A stretch of DNA of 64,000 nucleotides from Caulobacter sp. BK020. Lineage in GTDB: Bacteria; Pseudomonadota; Alphaproteobacteria; Caulobacterales; Caulobacteraceae. The notes beneath the pieces are model-generated. The model saw only the letters and a program-made list of their open reading frames with translations. It did not search any database and had not been told where the DNA came from. Where the stretch lies: the NCBI RefSeq assembly GCF_004342605.1, contig NZ_SLZL01000010.1, positions 168,019-232,018 on the forward strand, given 5' to 3'. The translations under genes were made by a program, and so were the position numbers. Position 1 is the first letter of the stretch; each line of letters begins with the position of its first letter. Shown here piece after piece: positions 15,739 to 24,684 of this stretch.

Positions 15739-16689
15739 ATGACGACCGAACAGGCCGCCTTACCCGGCGTCGAGATCTGGCGCGGCGGGGTCAACACCTG
15801 GGACTGCGACGAGATGGGGCACATGAACGTGCGCTTCTATGTCGCCCGGGCCATGGAGGGGCTGGCCGGGCTGGCGGCCGAGCTGGGCCTGCCGCACGCC
15901 TTCTCGCCCTGGGCCAACGCCACCCTGATGGTCCGCGAGCAGCACATCCGCTTCCTGCGCGAGGCCCATGCCGGGGCGGCGCTGCACATGCTGGGCGGGG
16001 TGATCGCGATTTCCGAGACCGAGGCCCGGGTGCTGCAGCTGCTGGTCCACACCGCCACCGGCCAGCTGGCGGCCACCTTCCAGACGACGATCGCCCACGT
16101 CACCCCGCGCGAGGGCGAGGCCTTTGCCTGGCCGCGCATCGTCCACGAGCGGGCGGCGGCGCTGAAGGTCGAGCCGCCGGAGCAGGCCCAGGCCCGCAGC
16201 CTCGACCTGTCGCCCTTTACCCCGACCGCCAGCCTGGCCCGCGCCGAGGCCCTGAACCTCAAGCGCATCGGCCTGGGCGCCCTGTCGCCGGCCGATTGCG
16301 ACGTGTTCGGACGAATGCGCGCCGAGTACTTCATCGGCCGGGTCTCGGACGGCATCGGAGCCTTCATCGGTCCGTTCCGCGACATCGTGGTCGGCCACGC
16401 CGAGCCTCGGCCGGCCCGGGTCGGAGGGGCGGTTCTGGAGTACCGCCTGGCTCAGCTGGCCTGGCCCCGGGCCGGCGACCGGGTCGAGGTGCGCTCCGGC
16501 CTGGTCGGGACCCAGGGCTCGGCGATGCACGTGGCGCACTGGCTGCTGGACCCGACCACCGGCCAGCCCTGGGGCACGTCGGAAGCCGTGGCGGTCACCT
16601 TCGACCTCGACGCCCGCAAGGTGGCGCCGATCAGCGACGCGGCGCGGGCCGAGCTGATGACCCACGCGGTGGCGGGGCTGGCGCTGTAG
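15739..16689 (+). CDS. Thioesterase family protein with two hotdog domains
   Basis: A 316-residue protein made of two related halves of about 150 residues, each like a 4-hydroxybenzoyl-CoA-type hotdog thioesterase. WDCDEMGHMNVRFYV at about residues 18-32 carries the catalytic Asp/Glu region, and a second similar block lies around DCDVFGRMRAEYFIG near residue 185. It probably hydrolyses an acyl-CoA. The length and double-domain layout fit a family common in alphaproteobacteria. The substrate is unknown. It stands alone, convergent with an alpha/beta hydrolase gene. Confidence 0.85.
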   Translation: MTTEQAALPGVEIWRGGVNTWDCDEMGHMNVRFYVARAMEGLAGLAAELGLPHAFSPWANATLMVREQHIRFLREAHAGAALHMLGGVIAISETEARVLQLLVHTATGQLAATFQTTIAHVTPREGEAFAWPRIVHERAAALKVEPPEQAQARSLDLSPFTPTASLARAEALNLKRIGLGALSPADCDVFGRMRAEYFIGRVSDGIGAFIGPFRDIVVGHAEPRPARVGGAVLEYRLAQLAWPRAGDRVEVRSGLVGTQGSAMHVAHWLLDPTTGQPWGTSEAVAVTFDLDARKVAPISDAARAELMTHAVAGLAL

Positions 16690-16756
16690 GCCGAACAAGG
16701 ATCAGGCGCAGCGCGCGGTCCTTGTCCTTCGCGCCCAGGTCGGATGACGATAGGCC

Positions 16757-17665
16757 CTAGCCCGCCGCCATCTCGAAGATCGCCTCGCGCGCCAGGTCGG
16801 GACGCTCCATCGGCAGGAAGTGGCTGGCGCCGGTCACCGTCTCGACGCGGATCGACGGATGGCGGCGCATCACGCCCGCGCCGTCGCCGACGTGGCAGGT
16901 CGAGCCCTTCTCGGCCTTGAGCACCCGCGCCGGGCAGCGGATGCGGCCCATGGCCCGCCAGGGATCATGGGCCTGGGCGGCGTAGTTGGAGGCCTCCCAG
17001 GCCGGCGCGCAGGCCAGCTCGACCTTGCCGTCGTCGCGATCCTTGAAGCCGCCGCCGACATAGTCGGCCAGCATGGTCTCGGGCCAGGTCCTGAACGCCC
17101 CACGGCCGCGATAGGCGGCGAAGGCGGCCTCGCGGTTGTCGAACACCGCCCGGCGGCGCAGCGCGCCCTGCACCAGCGGCAGATGCCGCCACAGGGCGCC
17201 GGACGTCCAGGGCATGTGGGCGTAGAAGGCCAGGATCCGCGGCATGATCACCGGGTCGAGCAGGACCAGGCCGCGCACCTTTTCCGCCGCCGCGGCGGCG
17301 GCCAGCAGGCTGACTGTGCCGCCCATCGAATGGCCGGCCAGCACCACGGCCCCCTGGTCCAGCACGGCCAGCAGGGCCAGCAGATCGTCGCGCAGGTCCA
17401 GCCAGTTCCGGCGATGGTCCGGATCGGCCGCCAGGCGGCTGGAGCCGTGGCCGCGCTGGTCGACCGCCAGGATCCGCAGGCCGGCCGACAGCGGGGCCAG
17501 CAGGGCGCGGTAGGTCTGGCCGTTGAAGCCGTTGGCGTGGACGAAGACCACGTCCACCGGCCGGTCGGCGGGGCCGAACTCCAGCACCGCCATCTCGCCG
17601 GCCCCGGCGCGGCTGGCGATCGGGATGAAGCGTCGGCGAGGTTCCCGGAAGACGGCCGCGTCCAT
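16757..17665 (-). CDS. Alpha/beta hydrolase family protein
   Basis: A 302-residue serine hydrolase. The nucleophile elbow is GHSMGG (Ser near residue 112), the oxyanion block is VHANGFNGQTY near residue 43, and the His is likely in GASHFLP near the C-terminus. The start at 17665 is chosen because AGGAG lies 9 bases before it; the frame is open further upstream through the repeat side but without a ribosome site. Substrate class (ester, epoxide, lactone) cannot be assigned. The gap upstream holds a four-hairpin repeat. Confidence 0.87.
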   Translation of the reverse strand: MDAAVFREPRRRFIPIASRAGAGEMAVLEFGPADRPVDVVFVHANGFNGQTYRALLAPLSAGLRILAVDQRGHGSSRLAADPDHRRNWLDLRDDLLALLAVLDQGAVVLAGHSMGGTVSLLAAAAAAEKVRGLVLLDPVIMPRILAFYAHMPWTSGALWRHLPLVQGALRRRAVFDNREAAFAAYRGRGAFRTWPETMLADYVGGGFKDRDDGKVELACAPAWEASNYAAQAHDPWRAMGRIRCPARVLKAEKGSTCHVGDGAGVMRRHPSIRVETVTGASHFLPMERPDLAREAIFEMAAG

Positions 17666-17761
17666 GGCGGAAGGGCTCCTGTTGCGGCGGCTGGTTCCTA
17701 GGTTAGGCCCGCGGGGCGACCTCGTCCATGGAGGGCCGACGAAACCGGCATGGGCCATGCC

Positions 17762-17879
17762 CTTGCCCCCACCTGGCCGCTGCGCGGCCTGTCCGCCCCC
17801 ACAGGGGGCGGAGCCTTCACCGCGCGGCTCTTCCCCCTATGGGGGAAGACGACCGCGCAGCGGTCCGTAGGGGGCAAGG
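17762..17879. repeat. Four-hairpin intergenic element, copy 1
   Basis: Bounded by CTTGCCCCC and GGGGGCAAG. Inside are four stems in order: around CCTGGCCGC/GCGGCC, GTCCGCCCC/GGGGCGGAG, CTTCCCCC/GGGGGAAG and ACCGC/GCGGT. The same modular layout recurs at 26694 (inverted), 57756 and 60179 (inverted). It lies upstream of the hydrolase gene and downstream of the SH3 protein gene. Confidence 0.88.
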
Positions 17880-17892
17880 AATCAGCCCCCGA

Positions 17893-18684
17893 TCAGGCCG
17901 CCGTCAGCCGCCACTCGCCGCGGTCGTCCTTGCAGGCGCTGTAGCGCTCGGTGGTCGGGCGGTCGCCCCGGGTGCTGATCGAGGCGTTGATGATCCGGCA
18001 GCTGGGCTCGGGGCCGTAGCCGCTCTGGTTCAGCAGCGCGGCCGAGACATAGCCGACGCCGTAGCCGTCACGTCCCACCAGCAGCCAGTTGCTGCCCGGC
18101 GCCCCGCCCAGCACCTCGACCCGCTGGCCGGCCGACAGCTTGCCGACCACCTTGCCGGTGGTCGAGGGGCTGGAGCGCAGGTTGGCGGTCCCGCGGGCGG
18201 TGTAGTCGCCGCCGACCGCGTCGTAGCTGCGCAGCACCAGGACGCCGCGCTCGAAGCGCAGGGTGTCGCCGCTGATCGGCGGGCCGTAGGACGAGGACAC
18301 CACGTCGATGCGGCCCGAGGCGCCGGTGCGCGAATTGCTCCAGCTCTCCGAGCGACCGCTGTCCAGGGCGCGCTTGGTGGCCTGCTGGGCCATGGCCTGG
18401 TCGGTCGACTGCATCCGGCAGCCGATATAGGCCCCGGCCGCCGCGCCGGCCGCCGCGCCCAGCACCGTGCCCAGGGTCTTTTCGTTCTTGCTGACCGCAC
18501 GGCCGACCAGGGCCCCGGCGGCGGCGCCGATCAGGGCCCCGCCCTCCTGCTTCTTGCCCGAGCCTTCGCAGCCGAACAGGCCGCTGATCCCCCGCGACTG
18601 GGCCGCGGCCGGCGGCGGCGCGGCGACCAGCGAGGCGAGGACGGCGCCGACGCCGAGCGTGGCGGCGAACGAGTGTTTGGCCAT
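17893..18684 (-). CDS. SH3 domain-containing exported protein with glycine-zipper segment
   Basis: A 263-residue protein. It begins with a signal peptide (to about AAAQ, residue 29), then a Gly/Ala-rich stretch at about 48-90 (ALIGAAAGALVGRAV and [13 protein letters not shown]) typical of glycine-zipper outer-membrane or membrane-associated proteins. A bacterial SH3 domain follows at about 160-215 (GTANLRSSPSTTGKVVGKL), of the kind that binds peptidoglycan. The start at 18684 has AAGGAG 8 bases before it; the frame continues far upstream but antisense to the next gene, which I reject. The role is probably in the cell envelope. Confidence 0.85.
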   Translation of the reverse strand: MAKHSFAATLGVGAVLASLVAAPPPAAAQSRGISGLFGCEGSGKKQEGGALIGAAAGALVGRAVSKNEKTLGTVLGAAAGAAAGAYIGCRMQSTDQAMAQQATKRALDSGRSESWSNSRTGASGRIDVVSSSYGPPISGDTLRFERGVLVLRSYDAVGGDYTARGTANLRSSPSTTGKVVGKLSAGQRVEVLGGAPGSNWLLVGRDGYGVGYVSAALLNQSGYGPEPSCRIINASISTRGDRPTTERYSACKDDRGEWRLTAA

Positions 18685-18780
18685 GGGGAAGGTCTCCTTT
18701 GGAAAGCGGCGGGCCCTCGACGGAAGGCCCGTTGGCGCCCGACGCCCCCGTGATACAAACTGATCAACGATAAGGGAGAA

Positions 18781-19656
18781 ATGAGCGTGCCGGACAAGCC
18801 AGACTATAGCTGCTTCGATGTCGAGATCGAGACAGGCGTGGCGCATCTGCGCCTGAAACGCCCCGAGGCCCTCAACACCATGACCCGGGCGTTCTGGAAC
18901 GAGCTGCCGGCCATCATCCGCGACATCGACGACAACGCCCGCGCCCGCTGCATCGTCATCTCCTCGACCGGCAAGCATTTCTGCGCCGGCATGGACCTGT
19001 CGGTGTTCACCGACGGCGAGGGCGTGACCAATCTTGTCAATGGGGGCGGCGAGCCCGCCGACCGCTTCGTGGCCGCCGAGAGCTTCCGCCGGCATGTGCA
19101 CCACCTGCAGGGCACGTTCAGCTGCCTGGACGAGGCGCGGATGCCGGTGATCGCCGCCATCCAGGGCGGCTGCATCGGCGGGGCAGTCGACTTCACCAGC
19201 GCCTGCGACATCCGCTACGCCAGCGCCGACGCCTTCTTCACGATCCACGAGATCAATATCGGCATGACCGCCGACGTCGGCACCTTCCCGCGCCTGTGCA
19301 AGCTGATCCCCGAGGGCTGGGTGCGGGAGCTGGCCTACACCGGCCGGCGGCTTCCGGCCGCTCGGGCGCGTGACATCGGCCTGGTCAACGAGGTGCTGCC
19401 CACCCACGAGGAGGTCGTCGCCCACGCCCTGGCCACCGCCCGCGAGATCGCCAGCAAGTCGCCCCTGGCCGTGGCCGGCAGCAAGGTGATGATCAACTAC
19501 GCCCGCGACCATTCGATCCGGGACGGGCTGGACTACATCGCCACCTGGCAGACCGGCATGTTCTCGCCGCCGCACATGCTGGAAGCCTTCCAGGCCAAGG
19601 CCCAGAACCGCGAGCCGGTCTATCCGGACCTCGTGCCGGTCAGGAAGCGGATGTAG
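18781..19656 (+). CDS. Enoyl-CoA hydratase/isomerase family, delta3,5-delta2,4-dienoyl-CoA isomerase-like
   Basis: A 291-residue crotonase-fold enzyme. The CoA/oxyanion blocks are HFCAGMDLSVF (about 68-78) and GGCIGGAVDF (about 130-139). EINIGMTADVGTFPRL (about 157-172) carries the acidic residues and the ADVGT motif that mark dienoyl-CoA isomerases (ECH1 type) rather than simple hydratases, and KSPLAVAGSK...YARDHS further on also matches that group. It would shift conjugated double bonds during beta-oxidation of odd-positioned unsaturated fatty acids. It stands alone, divergent from the SH3 gene. Confidence 0.85.
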   Translation: MSVPDKPDYSCFDVEIETGVAHLRLKRPEALNTMTRAFWNELPAIIRDIDDNARARCIVISSTGKHFCAGMDLSVFTDGEGVTNLVNGGGEPADRFVAAESFRRHVHHLQGTFSCLDEARMPVIAAIQGGCIGGAVDFTSACDIRYASADAFFTIHEINIGMTADVGTFPRLCKLIPEGWVRELAYTGRRLPAARARDIGLVNEVLPTHEEVVAHALATAREIASKSPLAVAGSKVMINYARDHSIRDGLDYIATWQTGMFSPPHMLEAFQAKAQNREPVYPDLVPVRKRM

Positions 19657-19753
19657 GGGGCTGGGGGGCGGCTTCGGGTCACTGCCAGATGCTGGGCCGC
19701 CTCCAAAACGCGACCTTCGCCAGCGATACCGTCCGGCGGGGAGGCTGCATCCG

Positions 19754-21283
19754 CTATCGAAAGGCCGACAGGTCCGGGAGCGGATGGGCCTGGAGTTCGG
19801 CGTCGTCGCCGATCGCCCGTATGGACGCGTTGGATCCATCGAACGCCGGCCACGCCGGCAGCCCCTGGCCCGCCGGGCTTCCAGTTCGCGCGAACTGGAT
19901 CACGGTGTCGGCCAATTGGTTCGCCAGCCGCCGATCTTCCGCGGTCCAGGCCCGCGGGTCCACGGCGAGATTGTCGAGCAGGTACTGGATTTCGACACCG
20001 TGACCGGCGCCGCAGCCCCAGGAGCACGGGGTCGGCGGTTCCGCGGGACGGTGGGCGAAGTAGTAGACATAGGACTTCGAGCGGCCGTAGTTGGCCTGCA
20101 AGGCCGCCCAGCGCACCATTCGCCAGCCCCACCAGTCATTGGTCAGCTGGTTGATGGAGGCAAGAGCCTCGGCGTCGGTCGCGCCGGGATAGGCGGCCAG
20201 CATTCGATCGGACGGCGGATAGCCTAGGAGCTTGGCCATCTGGTCGCGGCGACCGGCGGCGGTGGACGCGCCGGCGTCCAGGTAGAACGCCGTCAGGTCC
20301 TTGCCCTCCTCGGCGGTCCATCCCACCAGCAGGGGCACGTCGTTTTGGTCGTGGTTGCGGTAGGTGGTGGTCAAGTCGGCGCGCAGCAGATGGCCGTCGA
20401 CATGCACGCGCGGCGTCCAGGCCTGCTTCTGCAGTTCCCCAACGCTCAGCTTGCGTAGATCCGCCAGGCGTTCAGCCCCGACCGCTCGGGCGAAGGCCAA
20501 GCCCTTGGCTTCGGCGGCGGGCGTGCGGTCGAAGCGGTGATCGTCCTCCGGGCTAATCGGCATCGCATCGTTGCCGCTCTCGGCGATGGCGCGCTGAAAC
20601 AGGCCCTTGGCCAGGGGAGACGCCACCAACAGCGCGACCGATTCCCCTCCCGAGGAATTCCCCATGATCGTCACCCGTTCGGGGTCGCCGCCGAAAGCCG
20701 CGATGTTCGCCCTAACCCAGCGCAGCGCCGCGATCTGGTCGAGAATGCCTTGGTTTCCGGACAGATGTTCGGGCGACTCCGCGCTGAGTTCCGGAGACGC
20801 ATAGAAGCCGAATATGCCCAGGCGGTAATTGATGGTGACCACGACGGCCCCGCGCTTGGCCAGGTTGGCGCCGTTCTGGACCGGCACAGCGGCGGCGCCG
20901 CTGTCCATGGCCCCGCCGTGGATCCAGACGATGACCGGCAGGCCCTTGGCCTTTGCCGGCGCCCAGAGGTTCAGATACAGGCAGTCTTCGCTCTTGGGAT
21001 TGGGTATCCAGGTCGCCGTCTGGGCGCAGGCGGGGGAGAAGTCGCGCGCCGGCCTCTCGCCAGCCCACGCGACGACGGGTTGCGGGGGCCGCCAGCGAAG
21101 ATCGCCGACCGGCGGCGCCGCGAACGGCACCCCGAAATAGGTGTTCAGAGGGCCGTCCTGCGAGCCGACGATCGCGCCGCCGGTCACCGTGACCGGAGCG
21201 GTGGCCGGCGCGGCCTGGCTGGCCTGAGACAGCAACAGGCTCAAAACGGCGGCGGCCACGGCCTTCGTCGGCAGACAGTTCAC
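19754..21283 (-). CDS. Type B carboxylesterase family protein
   Basis: A 509-residue exported esterase. The N-terminal signal peptide ends near SQASQA. The acid-base framework is clear: EDCLYLNLWAP block, oxyanion VWIHGGAMDSG, and nucleophile elbow GNSSGGESV with its Ser near residue 190. The enzyme should hydrolyse esters in the periplasm. I start at GTG 21283, which has GGGAG 8 bases upstream, rather than the GTG 12 codons earlier. Nothing in the neighbourhood suggests a particular substrate. The 290 bases upstream to 21573 hold no gene or repeat that I can see. Confidence 0.9.
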   Translation of the reverse strand: MNCLPTKAVAAAVLSLLLSQASQAAPATAPVTVTGGAIVGSQDGPLNTYFGVPFAAPPVGDLRWRPPQPVVAWAGERPARDFSPACAQTATWIPNPKSEDCLYLNLWAPAKAKGLPVIVWIHGGAMDSGAAAVPVQNGANLAKRGAVVVTINYRLGIFGFYASPELSAESPEHLSGNQGILDQIAALRWVRANIAAFGGDPERVTIMGNSSGGESVALLVASPLAKGLFQRAIAESGNDAMPISPEDDHRFDRTPAAEAKGLAFARAVGAERLADLRKLSVGELQKQAWTPRVHVDGHLLRADLTTTYRNHDQNDVPLLVGWTAEEGKDLTAFYLDAGASTAAGRRDQMAKLLGYPPSDRMLAAYPGATDAEALASINQLTNDWWGWRMVRWAALQANYGRSKSYVYYFAHRPAEPPTPCSWGCGAGHGVEIQYLLDNLAVDPRAWTAEDRRLANQLADTVIQFARTGSPAGQGLPAWPAFDGSNASIRAIGDDAELQAHPLPDLSAFR

Positions 21284-21573
21284 GATTTCGCTCCCCCGAA
21301 CGCCAAGATCCTGGCGCACCGATTCCTCGGTTCGGAACCTCTATCGCGACTGGCCCGGGCCGTCCTCAAATTCACGCTCGTCGAAGACGTTTTGTCGCCC
21401 CATCGGCCCGCAAATGTGCGGGGTCGGAAGATCGTCGGCATGGACGGGCCCAGTCCTTCCGCCCCGGGCCGGCGATAAGGTCGGGAAAGCGCCAGATCGA
21501 GCCCTTGGTCTCCAGGCGGCGCCCGTCTCGGTCAAGACCAAACGCCCTTCCCCTCCGACCCTCGCGGCCTGTC

Positions 21574-22818
21574 CTACCCCTCCACCCCCTCCGGCAGTTC
21601 CGCGTTCGTCAGGTCGCAGCCCTCCAGCCGGCAGCGCGTCAGGTCGGCGTCGATCAGGCGGGCGCGGCGGGCGTCGGCGCCGCTTAGGTCGGCGCCGTGC
21701 AGGGCGGCGCGGCTGAGGTCGGTGCGCAGGACCCGGCCCTGGGCGATGGTCAGCGGGCCCAGCCGGGCGCCGGAGAGGTCGGCCCGCGACAGCCGGGCGC
21801 CGACCAGCCGCGCCCCGCACAGGTCGGCCCCGCGCAGGTTAACGCCGCGCAGGTCGGCGTCGACCAGGTTGGCGCCCTGCAGCTGGACGTTCTCAAGGTC
21901 CATGCCGAAGAACACCGCGCCCGGCGCCGACAGCCCGGCCAGCCGCCGGCCGCGCAGCCGCCGCAGCGGCCGGAAGTCGACCGCCGGGACCTTGGCCGGC
22001 GCCCCGTCGCGGCCGTCGCTCCCGACGTAGAGTTCGTGCGCCTCGAGGATCTCATGCAGGGGCGCGTCGTCGACATAGACGATCGGCGGCGGGGCGCGCA
22101 GCACCTGCGTCAGGTCGGCGCCCTCGAAGGTGGTCCCGGCCAGGTCGGCGCCGGTCAGCACCGCCCGGCGCAGCGAGGCGCCGCCCAGATCGGCGTTGTA
22201 GAGATTGGCCCGCGACAGGTTGGCGCCGTCCAGGGTGGCGCGGTTCAGCCGGGCGCCCTTCAGGCTGACCCCGGCCAGGTCGGCGTCGGTCAGGTCGGCC
22301 ACCCGGGCGAAGCCGCCGCCCACCTGGGCGCCGTCCAGCCGCGCCCCGCGGGTCACGGCGTGCTCCAGCTCACCCTGGCGCGCCCGGTGCTGCAGGATCC
22401 GGAAGCCGTCGACGCTGTCCTGGGTGGCGATGACGCCCTCGCGCAGGTCGCAGCCCGACAGGTCGGCGCCGCCGAGATTGGCCCCGCGCAGGCAGGCGCC
22501 GCGCAGGTCGCAGCGCGCCAGGTTGGCCTCGCGCAGGTCTGCGTCGCGCAGGTCGGCGCCGTAGAGCGTGGCGCGGGTCAGCACCGCGCGGGCCAGCAGG
22601 GCGCCGGCCAGGCGCACGCCGGTCAGGTCGGCCTCGGAAAGGTCGACGCCCTCCAGGTTGACGTTGTCGAGATCCACATAGGAGAGGTTGGCGCGCGCCC
22701 CGCCCGGCAGCCCCTTCAGATAGCGCAGGTGCGCCTCGACCGCGGCCTTCAGCGCAGGGAGCGACAGGGCGCGGATCAGCGGCGGCTGAGATCGACCAGA
22801 CAGGGCGGGGGCGGGCAT
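21574..22818 (-). CDS. Pentapeptide-repeat protein
   Basis: A 414-residue protein dominated by A(D/N)LxX pentapeptide repeats, which form a right-handed quadrilateral beta-helix. Repeats occupy about 41-130, 150-240 and 290-410. The blocks are separated by non-repeat stretches, notably 243-285, which is charged and Pro-rich. The repeats give the DNA a repetitive look (ggtcggcgcc) that should not be read as a CRISPR or satellite. The start at 22818 is chosen by context; a GTG 11 codons upstream is possible. Functions of this family are diverse (some mimic DNA and bind gyrase); none can be assigned. Confidence 0.9.
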   Translation of the reverse strand: MPAPALSGRSQPPLIRALSLPALKAAVEAHLRYLKGLPGGARANLSYVDLDNVNLEGVDLSEADLTGVRLAGALLARAVLTRATLYGADLRDADLREANLARCDLRGACLRGANLGGADLSGCDLREGVIATQDSVDGFRILQHRARQGELEHAVTRGARLDGAQVGGGFARVADLTDADLAGVSLKGARLNRATLDGANLSRANLYNADLGGASLRRAVLTGADLAGTTFEGADLTQVLRAPPPIVYVDDAPLHEILEAHELYVGSDGRDGAPAKVPAVDFRPLRRLRGRRLAGLSAPGAVFFGMDLENVQLQGANLVDADLRGVNLRGADLCGARLVGARLSRADLSGARLGPLTIAQGRVLRTDLSRAALHGADLSGADARRARLIDADLTRCRLEGCDLTNAELPEGVEG

Positions 22819-22887
22819 GAGACGGCGCTCTTTTCCGGCGAACCGTGTCACGCCACCTTTAAGGAAACGTTCAATTCACCCGAAAGG

Positions 22888-23847
22888 TCAGAGCCATCCG
22901 CGTCGCTTGAACCACAGCAGCGGGCCGGCCGCGGCGACCACCATCAGGCCCAGGGCGAACGGATAGCCGTGCAGCCAGTTGAGCTCGGGCATGTGGGCGA
23001 AGTTCATGCCGTAGATCCCCGCCACCAGGGTCGGCGGCAGGAACATCACCGAGAACACCGAGAAGATCTTGAAGATCGCGTTCTGCTCGATGTTGATCAG
23101 GCCCAGGGCCGCGTCGAGCAGGAAGGTGATGTTGCCCGACAGATAGCCCGAATGGTCGGTGATCGACTGGACATCGCGCTGCAGCGACTTGAGATGGTCG
23201 CGCAGGTCCTTGTCGCCCTCGAACTGGTCGGCCAGCGAGGCGAAGCTGAGCAGGCGGGCCAGGCTGACCAGACTGTCGCGGGCCTTGGAGTTGACGATCT
23301 GGGCGCGGCCCAGGTGGTTGAGGATGGCCTCGAACGCCGCGCCGCGCGGCCGGCTGAAGATGATCCTCGACTGGGTCTCGACCTCGGCGGCGGTGCGCTC
23401 GAGGATGTCGGCGGTGCGGTCGATCACCGCGTCCAGCAGGCCCAGGAAGGTCTGGGCGCCGCCGGGGCACAGGCTGGGCTGGCGTTCGGCCTGGGCAGCG
23501 AACACCGCGAACGACTTGGGCTCGACATAGCGGATGGTCACCAGCCGGTCGCCGGTCAGCACGAAGGTGATCGGCGCGGCGGTCGGCAGGTCGCCGTCGG
23601 CGTTGACCAGCACCGTGGCGGTCATGAACGTGCCGCCGTCTTCCTGGTAGAGGCGCGAGGAGGCCTCGATCTCGGCCATTTCCTCGCGGGTGGGCAGCAG
23701 CAGGCCGATCGACTTCTCGACCGCCACCTCCTCGGCGCGGGTGGGGCTGACCAGCTCGATCCACACCGCGTCGGCGGGCAGAGCCCAGTCGGCCGTCAGG
23801 CCGCCCGGCTCGAAACCCGGCGCGCCATGGCGCAGCACCCTCAGCAT
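22888..23847 (-). CDS. CorA family divalent cation transporter
   Basis: A 319-residue protein with a large cytoplasmic N-terminal domain and two C-terminal transmembrane helices. The YGMNF motif near residue 285 is the conserved selectivity signature of CorA proteins. It should form a pentameric Mg2+ (or Co/Ni/Zn) channel in the inner membrane. It lies 69 bases upstream of the pentapeptide-repeat gene on the same strand, so the two may be co-transcribed; no terminator is seen between them. Confidence 0.92.
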   Translation of the reverse strand: MLRVLRHGAPGFEPGGLTADWALPADAVWIELVSPTRAEEVAVEKSIGLLLPTREEMAEIEASSRLYQEDGGTFMTATVLVNADGDLPTAAPITFVLTGDRLVTIRYVEPKSFAVFAAQAERQPSLCPGGAQTFLGLLDAVIDRTADILERTAAEVETQSRIIFSRPRGAAFEAILNHLGRAQIVNSKARDSLVSLARLLSFASLADQFEGDKDLRDHLKSLQRDVQSITDHSGYLSGNITFLLDAALGLINIEQNAIFKIFSVFSVMFLPPTLVAGIYGMNFAHMPELNWLHGYPFALGLMVVAAAGPLLWFKRRGWL

Positions 23848-23912
23848 GTGGATCTAGCCTCGCTCACGCCCACGAAGTCGAGCCCTGGGCATGGCCCAGA
23901 GCGCGCCCGGCG

Positions 23913-24617
23913 TCAACGCGGCGCTTGCGGCTTGTCGGCGTCCTGCGCCTGGCCCGAGGCCTGCGACTGGGAGATCAGGGCGGCGATGCGGTCGGTGGAG
24001 TCGGCGGCCTGGTTGATCATGTCCAGCGGCGAGCTGACCCGCACGGAGGCGGCGACCTGGTTGGCGGCGGACTTGGCCAGCGAGACGGCGGCGTTCTGGG
24101 CCAGGGCCAGCTTGCTGGTGGCGGCGGCGATCGTGACCGCCTGGTTGTTCTGGTAGATGAAGCCGTGGGTCGGATAGACGGTCGAGCCGAGATCGCGGAT
24201 CGGATCGTACCAGACCTTGACCTGGCTCCAGTCGCCGGCCGGCGAGACGTCGACGACGGTGACGTCCTTCTCGATCTGGCCGCGGCCGCCGTCGATGATC
24301 GACCAGTTGGCGTGGGTCACCTGGATCACCCGGTCGGTCAGAACCTGGCTGACGAAGGCCACGTGGCCGAGGTTCATGCGGGCGGTGGGCTTGAAGCAGA
24401 GCACGGCGCCCGCGCGGGGCACGAAGCCGGTGTCGTACTTGCCGATGGCTTGCGACCACCACGTCCGGGCGTCGCCGAAGATCTGGATGCCCGACATCAG
24501 ACGCGCGAACGGGACGCATTGCCAGTACCCGTCGGCCATCGCGCCGGACATCGGCACGAGGCTGATCATGGCGGCGGCGGCCAGGGAACCCCAGAGGGTT
24601 CTCGTCCGTTTCGTCAT
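23913..24617 (-). CDS. CHAP domain-containing exported protein
   Basis: A 234-residue protein with a signal peptide (ending near SGAMA) followed directly by a CHAP (NlpC/P60-like) amidase domain at about 30-140. The catalytic Cys is in WQCVPFAR (Cys34) and the His in LGHVAFV near residue 87. The domain usually cleaves peptidoglycan cross-links or stem peptides. The C-terminal ~90 residues are Ala/Ser-rich with low complexity. I start at the ATG at 24617, which has GGGGAG upstream, rather than the GTG 8 codons earlier. Confidence 0.87.
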   Translation of the reverse strand: MTKRTRTLWGSLAAAAMISLVPMSGAMADGYWQCVPFARLMSGIQIFGDARTWWSQAIGKYDTGFVPRAGAVLCFKPTARMNLGHVAFVSQVLTDRVIQVTHANWSIIDGGRGQIEKDVTVVDVSPAGDWSQVKVWYDPIRDLGSTVYPTHGFIYQNNQAVTIAAATSKLALAQNAAVSLAKSAANQVAASVRVSSPLDMINQAADSTDRIAALISQSQASGQAQDADKPQAPR

Positions 24618-24684
24618 GCTGTGGGTACTCCCCCGCGTCACTGGGCTAAGGGATAACCCTGACGGGGAAAGATGAAAAGTCTGT

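Noticed and set aside
18685..19839. An in-frame extension of the SH3 protein upstream to 19839
   Set aside because: It would run antisense through the dienoyl-CoA isomerase-like gene. The ATG at 18684 has a good ribosome site and a signal peptide right after it.
21574..22818. Repetitive ggtcggcgcc-like units that suggest a tandem repeat or CRISPR-like array
   Set aside because: They are codon-phased pentapeptide repeats within a coding gene, with no conserved repeat-spacer pattern.
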